The notes beneath the pieces were generated by a model. It did not search any database. It saw nothing but the letters and a program-made list of their open reading frames with translations, and had not been told where the DNA came from. The translations under genes were made by a program, and so were the position numbers. Below are positions 4,626 through 11,758 of a DNA stretch of 35,184 nucleotides, piece by piece. Positions within the stretch are counted from its first letter, which is position 1. Each line of letters begins with the position of its first letter. Source of the stretch: a virus; the IMG/VR virus record IMGVR_UViG_3300020717_000018, positions 1 to 35,184 of that record; one strand, 5' to 3'.

Positions 4626-6576
4626 CCTGCCCGCTCCGGCGGTACATACCGCGGACTATATGGCCGAGACAGGCGAGGTGTGGTCTTACGACAAGGCCGC
4701 CGCCTACAAGGATGTGTTCCTTGAGTTCCTTAATTACTGCGTAATTCCCTCGAAAGAGCGCGGTGTAATCACGCTGGGTGGGCAATTATACCCCGCCCAG
4801 GAGCGCGGCCTGGACTTAATTTTTGAGGGATTACAGCGCGGGATCCATGATTTTAAGTGGGGGAAAGGCCGTCAGCAGGGCATCTCCACGATCTGTCGGC
4901 CCTTCTCGGCCATGTGGATCGCGATGCACAAAGGGTCACGTGGGGCCTTCCTTCTGGACACCGCCCAACACATGTCAGAGGCCCGGACCGAGGTCGAGTT
5001 CATCCTCAGTAACTTGCCGGCGAAACTGAAATTCCCGGCCTTCAAGACCAACCGTTACGGCGGTCGGTTTGCCAACGGCAGCACTGTGACCTTCCTGTCG
5101 GCGGGCGTGAAACAGACCGCCGGCGGCGGCGCCCTTGGCCGTGGCCAGGGCCTCACGATGGTCCACGCATCCGAGGTCGGCACCTACAACAACCCCGAAG
5201 GCCTGTCGTCGTTCCGTAAGTCCCTGGCGCTTGAGAACCCCGACCGGCTGTTCCTGTGGGAATCGACCGGCCGCAACGTGGGGTCCGACTGGCACCAGAT
5301 GTGGAAGAAGGCGGTATCCAACGACCTCGAAGAGGCGACGATCTTCACCGGTTGGTATCTGGTGCCGACGCATCGGATCCGGGCGAACACGTTGCAGTTC
5401 GAGAAGTTTGGGTCCCCGGCGATCACCCGGGAGGAAGCCAAGCGGATCGCCGAGGTCAAGGAGCGATACGGCTGGGAGATCACCCGCGAACAGCTGGCGT
5501 GGTACCGCAAGGAGACGAACCCGTTCGCGTTTGGCGAAGACGACGAAGGGGAAGACGACGCCGAAATGGCGTTCGACGAGTACCAGGGCCGTGAGCACCC
5601 GTGGGTCGAAGAGGAGATGTTCACCACCGACGGTAGCAACTTCTTCTCGTCCGATCGCCTTACCGAGATCAACAAGAACATCGCCAGCGACGAGTTCAAG
5701 TCGTGGAAGTACTACACCGGCACCGAGTTCATCCACATGGGGATCGAGCCGGCCAGGACGCGCCGCGAGATCCAGTTGAAGGTGTGGGAAGAGCCCAAGC
5801 CCGACGGCGTGTACGTCATCGCCGCCGACCCGGCATACGGCGCGAACGAGAACAACGACCGCAGCTGCGCCCAGGTCATGCGGTGCTTCGCCGATAAGAT
5901 CGAGCAGGTTGCCGAGTTTGCCAGCCCGAACGTGCAGCCCCACCAGTTCGCCTGGGTCCTGGCAAGCCTGATGGGGTGGTACCGCAACACCCGCCTGATG
6001 CTCGAGATCAACGGCCCCGGCGCCGCGGTCTTGCACGAGTACCAGATGCTCAAGCGCATCGTGACGAACGGATATTTGCAGAAAGAGGCGGAAGAGCAGG
6101 GCCTGAAGAACTTCTTCCAGAACTGCAAGAGCTACCTTTACTCGCGGCCGGACGCGCTGATCCCTGGCCAAGGGTCGATCCACTGGAAGACGACGTCGGT
6201 CAACAAGGTGCCGATGATGGAGCGCCTGCGTGACTTCCTGACCAACGGGGGCCTGATCATCCGGTCGCGCGACATGATCGAGGAGATGCGGTCGGTCACG
6301 CGCGACGGCGACAGCATCAAGGCCGAGGGTAACGACCACGACGACCGTGTGCTGGCTGTGGCCATGGCCATCGTCTGCTGGGAGCAGCACGAGCGCAAGG
6401 GCCTGATCAGTTCAAACCGGACGTATAAGTTCGAACGGTCCAAGGCGGCCCTGTCGCCAGGCGATCAATACCAGCTGCTGTCGAAGCACAAGCTGAACCA
6501 GTACTTCAAGGGCAAGGTAGCCGACCGCCGTGCGGCCGCCCTCGATGCAGCCCGCATGGCGTGGAGAGGCCGTTAA
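4615..6576 (+). CDS. terL: terminase large subunit (packaging ATPase and nuclease), 653 residues
   Basis: This is the DNA packaging motor. The N-terminal ATPase domain has a deviant Walker A, GKGRQQGIST, at about residues 83-92, and a Walker B, LTMVHASEVG, near 180-189, with the catalytic Glu in the SE pair. The C-terminal RNase H-like nuclease shows IAADPAYG (Asp near 405), LMLEINGPG (Glu near 464) and GNDHDDRVLAVAMA (Asp cluster near 574-577), the usual acidic triad. It would dock on the portal encoded downstream and cut concatemeric DNA. Length is typical for this class of terminase. An acidic stretch (EDDEGEDDAE) lies between the domains. The ATG at 4615 overlaps the preceding gene by 11 bases. 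Confidence 0.95.
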   Translation: MDGNLPAPAVHTADYMAETGEVWSYDKAAAYKDVFLEFLNYCVIPSKERGVITLGGQLYPAQERGLDLIFEGLQRGIHDFKWGKGRQQGISTICRPFSAMWIAMHKGSRGAFLLDTAQHMSEARTEVEFILSNLPAKLKFPAFKTNRYGGRFANGSTVTFLSAGVKQTAGGGALGRGQGLTMVHASEVGTYNNPEGLSSFRKSLALENPDRLFLWESTGRNVGSDWHQMWKKAVSNDLEEATIFTGWYLVPTHRIRANTLQFEKFGSPAITREEAKRIAEVKERYGWEITREQLAWYRKETNPFAFGEDDEGEDDAEMAFDEYQGREHPWVEEEMFTTDGSNFFSSDRLTEINKNIASDEFKSWKYYTGTEFIHMGIEPARTRREIQLKVWEEPKPDGVYVIAADPAYGANENNDRSCAQVMRCFADKIEQVAEFASPNVQPHQFAWVLASLMGWYRNTRLMLEINGPGAAVLHEYQMLKRIVTNGYLQKEAEEQGLKNFFQNCKSYLYSRPDALIPGQGSIHWKTTSVNKVPMMERLRDFLTNGGLIIRSRDMIEEMRSVTRDGDSIKAEGNDHDDRVLAVAMAIVCWEQHERKGLISSNRTYKFERSKAALSPGDQYQLLSKHKLNQYFKGKVADRRAAALDAARMAWRGR

Positions 6577-6579
6577 CAC

Positions 6580-7119
6580 ATGCCCGTAATCCGCACATAC
6601 CAATGCCCTGATTGCCAGGGCACGTTCGAGCATCTGCACGACCGCTACGACGATCCTCCGCCCTTGGTGTGCGACCTGTGCGGCGGCGACATGCGCGACA
6701 CCCAGCCTGAGTTGGCCGCACCGCACCTAGCCAAGTCGATCGGCAAGGTGGCGGACAACGTCTACCGGGGCATGGAGCAGGCCGCGCAGAACCGCGCTGA
6801 GATGGCCGCCGAGGCCCTGGGCGAGAACGTGTCCGAGATGGGCGCGATGAAGATCACGAACATGCGAGACGACGCCCGGGCCGGCGAGACCAGCAGCGTG
6901 GTCGTCAACAACGAGGTCACGCGGGTGATGGCGCAGACGCGTGGCACGACGGGCCTAGTGGACTCGCGGGCCGGGGCGGACTTCGCGAAGGCGACCCGTA
7001 ACGGTCCGTTCGCCGGCGGCGGCGTCCAGGCGCTTCAGGGCGTCGTGAAAAACCACAACATGACGGCGTCCCAGGTGGCGCGGAATGGGAACATGGGGCA
7101 GCACTTCCCCAAGCCGTGA
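6580..7119 (+). CDS. zinc-ribbon phage protein, 179 residues
   Basis: The N-terminus RTYQCPDCQGTFEHLH...LVCDLCGG has two CxxC pairs (Cys 9, 12, 31, 34), a zinc ribbon of the type seen in FmdB-like and many phage proteins. The remainder is Ala/Met-rich and helical (GMEQAAQNRAEMAAEALGEN), ending in a Gly/Asn-rich tail. It starts three bases after the terminase stop, between terminase and portal. The ribbon might bind nucleic acid during packaging or be structural; only the metal-binding pattern is directly supported. Confidence 0.8.
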   Translation: MPVIRTYQCPDCQGTFEHLHDRYDDPPPLVCDLCGGDMRDTQPELAAPHLAKSIGKVADNVYRGMEQAAQNRAEMAAEALGENVSEMGAMKITNMRDDARAGETSSVVVNNEVTRVMAQTRGTTGLVDSRAGADFAKATRNGPFAGGGVQALQGVVKNHNMTASQVARNGNMGQHFPKP

Positions 7120-7138
7120 CCAAACCCATTGAAAAAGA

Positions 7139-7169
7139 ACCCCCGGTCGGGGTATTACCAACCGGGGGT
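7139..7169 (+). terminator. 9-bp perfect hairpin between zinc-ribbon and portal genes
   Basis: ACCCCCGGT (7139-7147) pairs perfectly with ACCGGGGGT (7161-7169) across a 13-base loop. No T-run follows, so termination, if any, is partial or Rho-dependent. An alternative hairpin, CCCC (7141-7144) with GGGG (7149-7152), competes for the left arm. It sits in the 112-bp gap before the portal, the largest gap in this part of the late operon. It could equally be an RNA-processing or stability element. Confidence 0.4.
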
Positions 7170-7231
7170 CAAGGGTATTAGACAGAGGAAACGCCCTGAC
7201 TTAACCCGCTGCGTGTCAAAGGTCAAGCAAC

Positions 7232-8893
7232 GTGATCTTGCCGAAATCGAAGGCTGACCTCCTGCGCAAGGTCATTATGGTCAAAGACGCTTGCCGGGCG
7301 TCCGCCTCGTCACGCGCCGCGCTTTCCCGTGCCCAGAGCCTGTTGATCGACACCGGACGGCCCAACGGGTCGCGGTCGATCATGAACACGCTCAACGCGC
7401 ACATCGACCGCTCGGCGTCTCACCTTTTCAGCCCGGTGGATCTGCGCTTCGTGCTGGACTTCGAAAGCCACTACGACCGGTCTGTCCTGGCGCAGGGCGA
7501 GATCACGGCCCGGGTCCTAACGCGGGAATGGGAACGCAAGGACATCGACGTGATGTTCGCCGAGGGCGTGGACATCTCGCTGCGCTACGGTGCGGCAATC
7601 CTGAAACAGATGTGGGGCAACGCCGGGCTCGAAGCCAAGCTGGTCATGCCCTGGCAGTTCGGCGTGTACCGCGAAGACATGAACAACCTCGACGACCAAG
7701 AGGCGGTGTGCGAAAGCGGCCTGATGACCCTCGAAGAAGTCTGGCGGCGCATCAGCCACCTGCCCGACGCCGAGAGTATGTACCGACGCATCAAGTCCCA
7801 TTCGAACCGGGAGAGCGCCGACGCCGTCGACAACAGCTTCTTCCATAACGTGCTGTCGACCTCGATCCTGAACACCGACCTTGAAACGCAGCGCCAGCAG
7901 CCCGGCGGCGTGGTCCAGTTGTCCGGCGACGTGCCCAACGGCGTCGTGCCGCCGGAACTCATGATCGACCTCGTGCAGTTCCACGAGCTGTACATCAAGG
8001 ACGACGACCGCCAGGATTACACCACGGTCCTGCTGATCGAGCCGGACATCATCGTCAGCCCGTACTTCAAGCGGGAGAACTTCTTCGCCCCCGAAACTCA
8101 GCCGTTCTCGCTCATCCAGGCGAACCGTGTGCCTGGACTGGTTTGGGGCAAGTCGGAGATCATCGACCTGGCAGAGCCTCAGGCCTTGCTGTCGACCCTC
8201 TACGACGACGCGAAGCGCATGATGGGCCTCCAGGTAGACAAGCTGCTGGCGTTCAGCGGCGGCGAAGGCATCAACGACGAGAAATACGCCGAGTTCCGAA
8301 CCGCCGGGTTTGTGGACTTGGGCGCCGGCGGCAGCGTGACCGACCTCACGCCGCAGATGCCTGGACAGATGTTCCAGTTCATCGAGCTTATCCACAAGTC
8401 GATGGAAGAGGTCGCCGGGTTCAACAACATCATGTCCGGCCAGGGCGAAGCCGGCGTTCGCGCGGGTGTGCATGCCGAGACGCTCACGCGGATGGCATCG
8501 CCCCGCATGCGGGACCGCGCGCTGCTTCTCGAACGGCAGTGCGCCGCCGCCGCGGACAAGACCCTGAGCCTGCTCCAGCAGAAGGACGGCAAGATGTACT
8601 CGACCGACCCGACCACGGGTCCCGTGTCGCAGTTCCTGCTGTATGACCTGCCGGAAGACCGCCGTGTGACCGTTGACAGCCACTCCACCAGCCCGATCTT
8701 CGCCGAAGACCACAAGGACCTGATCGGGTTCGGCCTCAAGGCTGGGTTCCTGGGCGGCGACAGCGCGATCGAATTGCTGCCGTTCCCGCAGAAAGACCTG
8801 CTGAAACAGCGCTACAAGCAGATGCAAGACGCCAAGCAAAAACTCATATCCGAACATCCCGAGATCTTGACCAAAGGGCACGGAAAGAAGTAA
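7232..8893 (+). CDS. portal protein, 553 residues
   Basis: The start is GTG at 7232, nine bases after AAAGG. The protein has the length and order expected for a phage portal: an N-terminal helical and wing region (SRSIMNTLNAHIDRSASHLF), a central part with VMPWQFGVYRED and VLLIEPDIIVSPYF, then a clip/stem region (NRVPGLVWGKSEIIDLAEPQ and a helix through DDAKRMMGLQVDKLLAF). The C-terminal half continues with IELIHKSMEEVAGFNNIMSG and a basic tail. Twelve copies would form the vertex ring through which DNA enters, docking to the terminase. Identification rests on these patterns and on the position between terminase and scaffold. Confidence 0.85.
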   Translation: MILPKSKADLLRKVIMVKDACRASASSRAALSRAQSLLIDTGRPNGSRSIMNTLNAHIDRSASHLFSPVDLRFVLDFESHYDRSVLAQGEITARVLTREWERKDIDVMFAEGVDISLRYGAAILKQMWGNAGLEAKLVMPWQFGVYREDMNNLDDQEAVCESGLMTLEEVWRRISHLPDAESMYRRIKSHSNRESADAVDNSFFHNVLSTSILNTDLETQRQQPGGVVQLSGDVPNGVVPPELMIDLVQFHELYIKDDDRQDYTTVLLIEPDIIVSPYFKRENFFAPETQPFSLIQANRVPGLVWGKSEIIDLAEPQALLSTLYDDAKRMMGLQVDKLLAFSGGEGINDEKYAEFRTAGFVDLGAGGSVTDLTPQMPGQMFQFIELIHKSMEEVAGFNNIMSGQGEAGVRAGVHAETLTRMASPRMRDRALLLERQCAAAADKTLSLLQQKDGKMYSTDPTTGPVSQFLLYDLPEDRRVTVDSHSTSPIFAEDHKDLIGFGLKAGFLGGDSAIELLPFPQKDLLKQRYKQMQDAKQKLISEHPEILTKGHGKK

Positions 8894-8905
8894 GACCGCG
8901 AGGAA

Positions 8906-8980
8906 GAACGCGTAGCTCAGTGGTAGAGCGGCTGACTCTTAATCAGCGGGCCGTAGGTTCAAATCCTACCGTGTTCACCA
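8906..8980 (+). tRNA. tRNA-Lys (anticodon CTT)
   Basis: Seventy-five bases fold into a full cloverleaf: acceptor GAACGCG with CGTGTTC (one G-T pair), D stem GCTC/GAGC, anticodon stem GCTGA/TCAGC with loop CTCTTAA (anticodon CTT, reading AAG), a five-base variable loop, T stem GTAGG/CCTAC with TTCAAAT, discriminator A and an encoded CCA. It lies 12 bases after the portal stop and is part of a two-tRNA cluster. In a GC-rich phage it would support AAG, common in its structural genes. Confidence 0.95.
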
Positions 8981-8989
8981 AAGGAATGG

Positions 8990-9066
8990 CGCGGGGTAGA
9001 GCAGCCCGGTAGCTCATCTGGCTCATAACCAGAAGGCCGCAGGTTCGAATCCTGCTCCCGCAACCA
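8990..9066 (+). tRNA. initiator-type tRNA-Met (anticodon CAT) with altered anticodon stem
   Basis: Seventy-seven bases fold fully. The acceptor is CGCGGGG against TCCCGCA, giving an unpaired C1-A72, the hallmark of bacterial initiator tRNA. D stem GAGC/GCTC has the initiator-type A11-U24 pair. T stem is GCAGG/CCTGC with TTCGAAT, and CCA is encoded. The anticodon loop is CTCATAA. The anticodon stem is TCTGG/CCAGA, so pair 29-41 is U-A instead of G-C and only two of the three conserved G-C pairs remain. It begins ten bases after the tRNA-Lys end. Confidence 0.93.
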
Positions 9067-9070
9067 GACC

Positions 9071-9253
9071 CTACCGCGCCGCCCCTACACGTTGGGCGTT
9101 AAGCCAGGCCTCAATTTCATCGCGTCGATAGAGGACCTTACGACCCCGGCGGTGGTAAGGCGGCCCCACGCCGTCGTTCCGGTGCCTGAAAAGCCACAGA
9201 CGAGACACCCCGCAGATCGGCGCTACCTGCTTCGTGGTCATCCAATCCGACAC
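9071..9253 (-). CDS. excisionase/AlpA-like HTH protein, 60 residues
   Basis: The protein MTTKQVAPICGVSRLWLFRHRN...GPPYHRRGRKVLYRRDEIEAWL is a standard small MerR-like winged HTH (helix_turn_helix_17/AlpA/excisionase type): T..EVA..CGVSR, W..R...G.GPP, YRRDEIEAWL. The GTG at 9253 has AAGGA upstream; an ATG four codons in is the alternative. It is the only minus-strand gene inside the plus-strand structural block, lying tail to tail with the initiator tRNA, four bases away. Such proteins act as recombination directionality factors or transcription regulators. No integrase is present in the window, so a regulatory or moron-type role is equally likely. The 183 bp upstream (9254-9436) hold a possible minus TTGACC and no supportable gene. 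Confidence 0.8.
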   Translation of the reverse strand: MSDWMTTKQVAPICGVSRLWLFRHRNDGVGPPYHRRGRKVLYRRDEIEAWLNAQRVGAAR

Positions 9254-9436
9254 TGTCGATCCTTAAATTACCGGGTGATACGGACGTTACATCACGCTTG
9301 TTTCGCGGTCAACGTCGGCTTTCGTAAACGTGTAAATACCCGAGGCAGTTGCCTTCCTTCGTCTTCACGGACGCCGGGTGGCGGTTGTTGGGAGAGGAGC
9401 CCCCTCGGGCGTTCAACTCAAACTCAGGAGGCAGTC

Positions 9437-9472
9437 ATGGCTCGCAAGTCTCACCGCAAGGGTCGCAAGTAA
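9437..9472 (+). CDS. 11-residue highly basic micro-ORF (possible leader peptide)
   Basis: A perfect AGGAGG five bases before the ATG at 9437 precedes twelve codons encoding MARKSHRKGRK and a TAA. Seven of eleven residues are Lys, Arg or His. The ribosome site is the strongest in the region, while the next gene starts only four bases after this stop and lacks a good site of its own. A translation-initiating leader for the Pro-rich gene, or a functional basic peptide, are both possible. Too short for homology; the evidence is the ribosome site and spacing. Confidence 0.5.
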   Translation: MARKSHRKGRK

Positions 9473-9476
9473 TCCA

Positions 9477-9932
9477 ATGCCGGACATGCCACCCCCCGCT
9501 ATGAATCCAGCTGCGCCGCCTCCGGGTGGCGCAGGCGCACCGCCGGCACCTCCGGGTGTTGGTGGTGGGGCACCGGGTCAGCCGCCTTTTGGCTCCTCCC
9601 CGGTAAGCCAGCCTGTCCCCAATCGGGGCCAGGAAGCTGCAGGACTTTCACGGTTGGCGGTGGTCGTCCGGCTAATGGAAGAGACCGTTCCCCTTTTAGG
9701 GGTTGGGTCTGAGCCGGGTCAGGCCGTGCTCAAGGCGTTAAACTCGCTCGCCAAGCACGTCCCGCCCGGCTCCGTTCCCCCCGGGGTTCAAACCAGTACG
9801 ATGCAGCGGCTTTTGTCGCAGCAGCAGCAGAATGCACCGCAGGTCGCCGCAATGCGCGCGATGCAGGCGGGCCCACAAGCTCCTGCCGGTGGCGGCGCGC
9901 CCCCGGCGCCCCCAGCACCTCCAGCGGCATAA
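9477..9932 (+). CDS. Pro/Ala/Gly-rich virion-locus protein, 151 residues
   Basis: The ATG at 9477 is four bases after the basic micro-ORF. The N-terminal 45 residues (MPDMPPPAMNPAAPPPGGAG...) and C-terminal 25 (GGGAPPAPPAPPAA) are Pro-rich and disordered, flanking a helical core (GLSRLAVVVRLMEETVPLLG, KALNSLAKHV, TMQRLLSQQQQ). Pro-rich small proteins between portal and scaffold are common in phages, but the function is not established; a head-assembly accessory is likely from location. No catalytic motif visible. Confidence 0.75.
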   Translation: MPDMPPPAMNPAAPPPGGAGAPPAPPGVGGGAPGQPPFGSSPVSQPVPNRGQEAAGLSRLAVVVRLMEETVPLLGVGSEPGQAVLKALNSLAKHVPPGSVPPGVQTSTMQRLLSQQQQNAPQVAAMRAMQAGPQAPAGGGAPPAPPAPPAA

Positions 9933-9943
9933 GGTAGATCACC

Positions 9944-10111
9944 ATGGTCAACATCTTTCAAGACAACACCAAGTCCATCCCCAAGGGCAACGATTCGATG
10001 ATCGTGCGCGTCCCGATGGACCAAATCGATATCGGCGGTCGTAAGAGCCATCTGCCCAACGCGCAGAAGAGCACCGACATGTCGATCTCCCATATCCCGA
10101 ACAAGGGCTAA
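9944..10111 (+). CDS. small conserved-position protein, 55 residues
   Basis: An ATG at 9944 follows AAGGT with eight-base spacing. The 55 residues start MVNIFQDNTKSIPKGNDSMI, continue VRVPMDQIDIGGRKSHLPN and end ISHIPNKG. The frame fills the gap between the Pro-rich gene and the scaffold (11 and 3 bases away), with codon use matching its neighbours. The alternating hydrophobic pattern suggests a small beta protein. No family recognised; a head-assembly accessory is possible by location. Confidence 0.7.
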   Translation: MVNIFQDNTKSIPKGNDSMIVRVPMDQIDIGGRKSHLPNAQKSTDMSISHIPNKG

Positions 10112-10114
10112 CCG

Positions 10115-10690
10115 ATGGCCCTCGTGGAAATCGACCAGGCCCAGCTCGAAGCTCACCAGAAGGTGACCAACGAGCTTAACCGGCTCCTGGCGAACCCCAA
10201 AACCCGCCGCATGGTCCTTGAGGCCAAGAAGGTGTTGGATCCCGACGCCCTCATCCCCGAACTGGACGCGACCGAAGCCGTGCGCGGCGAAGTCAGCGAT
10301 CTGACCAAACGCTTTGAAGCGATGTCAGCGAAGCTCGAGGAAGCCGAAAACAAGCGCGAACAGCGCGAGAAGATGGCGCAGCTTCAGGGCACCTGGGAAA
10401 AGGGCCGCTCGAAACTGCGCGCGAGTGGGTACACCGACGAGGGCCTCGCAGAGGTCGAAAAGTTCATGGAAGAGAAGGGCGTAGCCGACCACGAAGTGGC
10501 CGCTGCTGCCTTCGAACGCATGCACCCGCCGGCGGAACCCGTCCGCAGCACCGGCAGCAACCGCTTCGATCTGTTCAGCGCAGACGACCGGACCTCCGAA
10601 CACATGCAAAAGCTGTTCGCCAATCCGGATGACCCGATGGCGCTCGATTCCCTCGTCAACGATACCCTGCGCCAAGTACGCGGCCGGTAA
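10115..10690 (+). CDS. scaffold-like head assembly protein, 191 residues
   Basis: The protein is helical and charged: residues 45-95 (ELDATEAVRGEVSDLTKRFE, then MSAKLEEAENKREQREKM) form a likely coiled coil, followed by a folded helical part and an acidic C-terminus (SLVNDTLRQVRGR at the end). Size, coiled-coil content and position immediately before the major capsid gene are characteristic of a phage scaffolding protein, which guides procapsid assembly and is then lost. No protease domain is seen. The call is from architecture and synteny. Confidence 0.75.
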   Translation: MALVEIDQAQLEAHQKVTNELNRLLANPKTRRMVLEAKKVLDPDALIPELDATEAVRGEVSDLTKRFEAMSAKLEEAENKREQREKMAQLQGTWEKGRSKLRASGYTDEGLAEVEKFMEEKGVADHEVAAAAFERMHPPAEPVRSTGSNRFDLFSADDRTSEHMQKLFANPDDPMALDSLVNDTLRQVRGR

Positions 10691-10708
10691 TAGAAAGGAG
10701 TTACGGAT

Positions 10709-11746
10709 ATGCCTATTCCCGGCACTGGTGCAGTACCGACCGGCGGTCTTTATAACGAACTCGCAGCCACGACTCGGCGCGCGTTTGTTCCCCGTCTGTT
10801 CGTTCAGATGTACTTCGCCACCCCGACGTTCTTCTACCTCATGGGCAACGCCCAGAAGGTCGCGGGCGGCTTGAGCCAGATCACCATCCCGGTCCAGGGC
10901 CAGAGCATGGTGCAGGGCCAGTTCACCGGGTACGGCGGCGGGTTTAACCAGCCGAACATCACCCCCGGTGTGCAGGACGCGCAGTGGAACACCTGCTACT
11001 GGGTGGTCCCGGTCCCCCTGCCGTTCGGCGAAAGCGTCATCCAGGCCACCGACCGCGAGATTTCGCTGCTCAAGGCCCGTATGAACGACGTGTACGCGAC
11101 GAGCGTCCAGAACCTGGCGCCGTTGATGTTCGGCGGTTCGACCAACTCCTTGCAGCCGAACGGCTTCGCGGACGGGTTCGACAACGGCCTGAACTACCCG
11201 AGCTACGGCGGCATCAACCGTCTGTCCGCCGGCAACGCCACTTGGAAGGGCCAGGCCTACGTGGCCGCCACCGGGACCGGCTTGCCGGGTACCGCGGGCT
11301 ACACCCGTCAGACCATGTCCCAGCAGTTGCTCCAGATCACCGACGCGGCCGGCGGCGAAGCCCCGACCTTCGGCGTGATGAACCCGGGCGACTTTGCCAC
11401 CCTGAACAACTCGTTCGTGGGCGTCGAGCAGGTCTTCGTGAACCCGAACGCTACCTACTCGGGCATGAACACCTCGATCCGGTCGTCCTTCCCGAACGTG
11501 AACATCGCCGGCGTCCCCATCTTCGCCGACCATTTCTGCCCAAAGGGTTCGGCCTACTTCGTCAACACGAAGTACACCTCGTTCTACATGAGCGAAGACG
11601 CCGCGTTCGACTTCTCCGGGTTCTACTCGCTCGTTCCGTTGGGCCAGATCGGCCAGCAGGGCGTGACGATCCTGGGCTACAACATCATCACCGCCAAGCC
11701 GTCCGCCAATGCCGTGATCACGGGCATCGGCGGGGCCGCCTTCTAA
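10709..11746 (+). CDS. major capsid protein (HK97-fold type), 345 residues
   Basis: The ATG at 10709 has a strong AAGGAG. The protein begins with a basic arm (TRRAFVPRLFVQMYFATPTF), has a long Gly/Asn-rich central region, a helix (DREISLLKARMNDVYATSVQ) resembling the HK97-fold spine, and an A-domain-like C-terminal part with FGVMNPGDFATLNNSF and VPIFADHFCPKGSAYFVNT. The latter pattern (a target, then a hydrophobic ending such as GVTILGYNIITAKPSANAV) is typical of HK97-fold capsid proteins. It is by position and length the head shell subunit. It lies after the scaffold and before the capsid-adjacent beta protein. Confidence 0.88.
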   Translation: MPIPGTGAVPTGGLYNELAATTRRAFVPRLFVQMYFATPTFFYLMGNAQKVAGGLSQITIPVQGQSMVQGQFTGYGGGFNQPNITPGVQDAQWNTCYWVVPVPLPFGESVIQATDREISLLKARMNDVYATSVQNLAPLMFGGSTNSLQPNGFADGFDNGLNYPSYGGINRLSAGNATWKGQAYVAATGTGLPGTAGYTRQTMSQQLLQITDAAGGEAPTFGVMNPGDFATLNNSFVGVEQVFVNPNATYSGMNTSIRSSFPNVNIAGVPIFADHFCPKGSAYFVNTKYTSFYMSEDAAFDFSGFYSLVPLGQIGQQGVTILGYNIITAKPSANAVITGIGGAAF

Positions 11747-11758
11747 GGAGAACCGAAC

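Noticed and set aside
4975-6390. Long minus-strand open frame (471 codons) opposite the terminase
   Set aside because: It mirrors the terminase codons in a GC-rich gene, has no ribosome site, and encodes a repetitive Leu/Val/Arg/Asp composition typical of an antisense shadow.
7517-8881. Minus-strand open frame opposite the portal (454 codons)
   Set aside because: Shadow of the portal gene; no ribosome site and no family-like sequence.
8906-9253. Phage attachment site with integrase at the tRNA genes
   Set aside because: No integrase gene and no repeated tRNA 3' end fragment are visible in the window; only the excisionase-like HTH gene hints at it.
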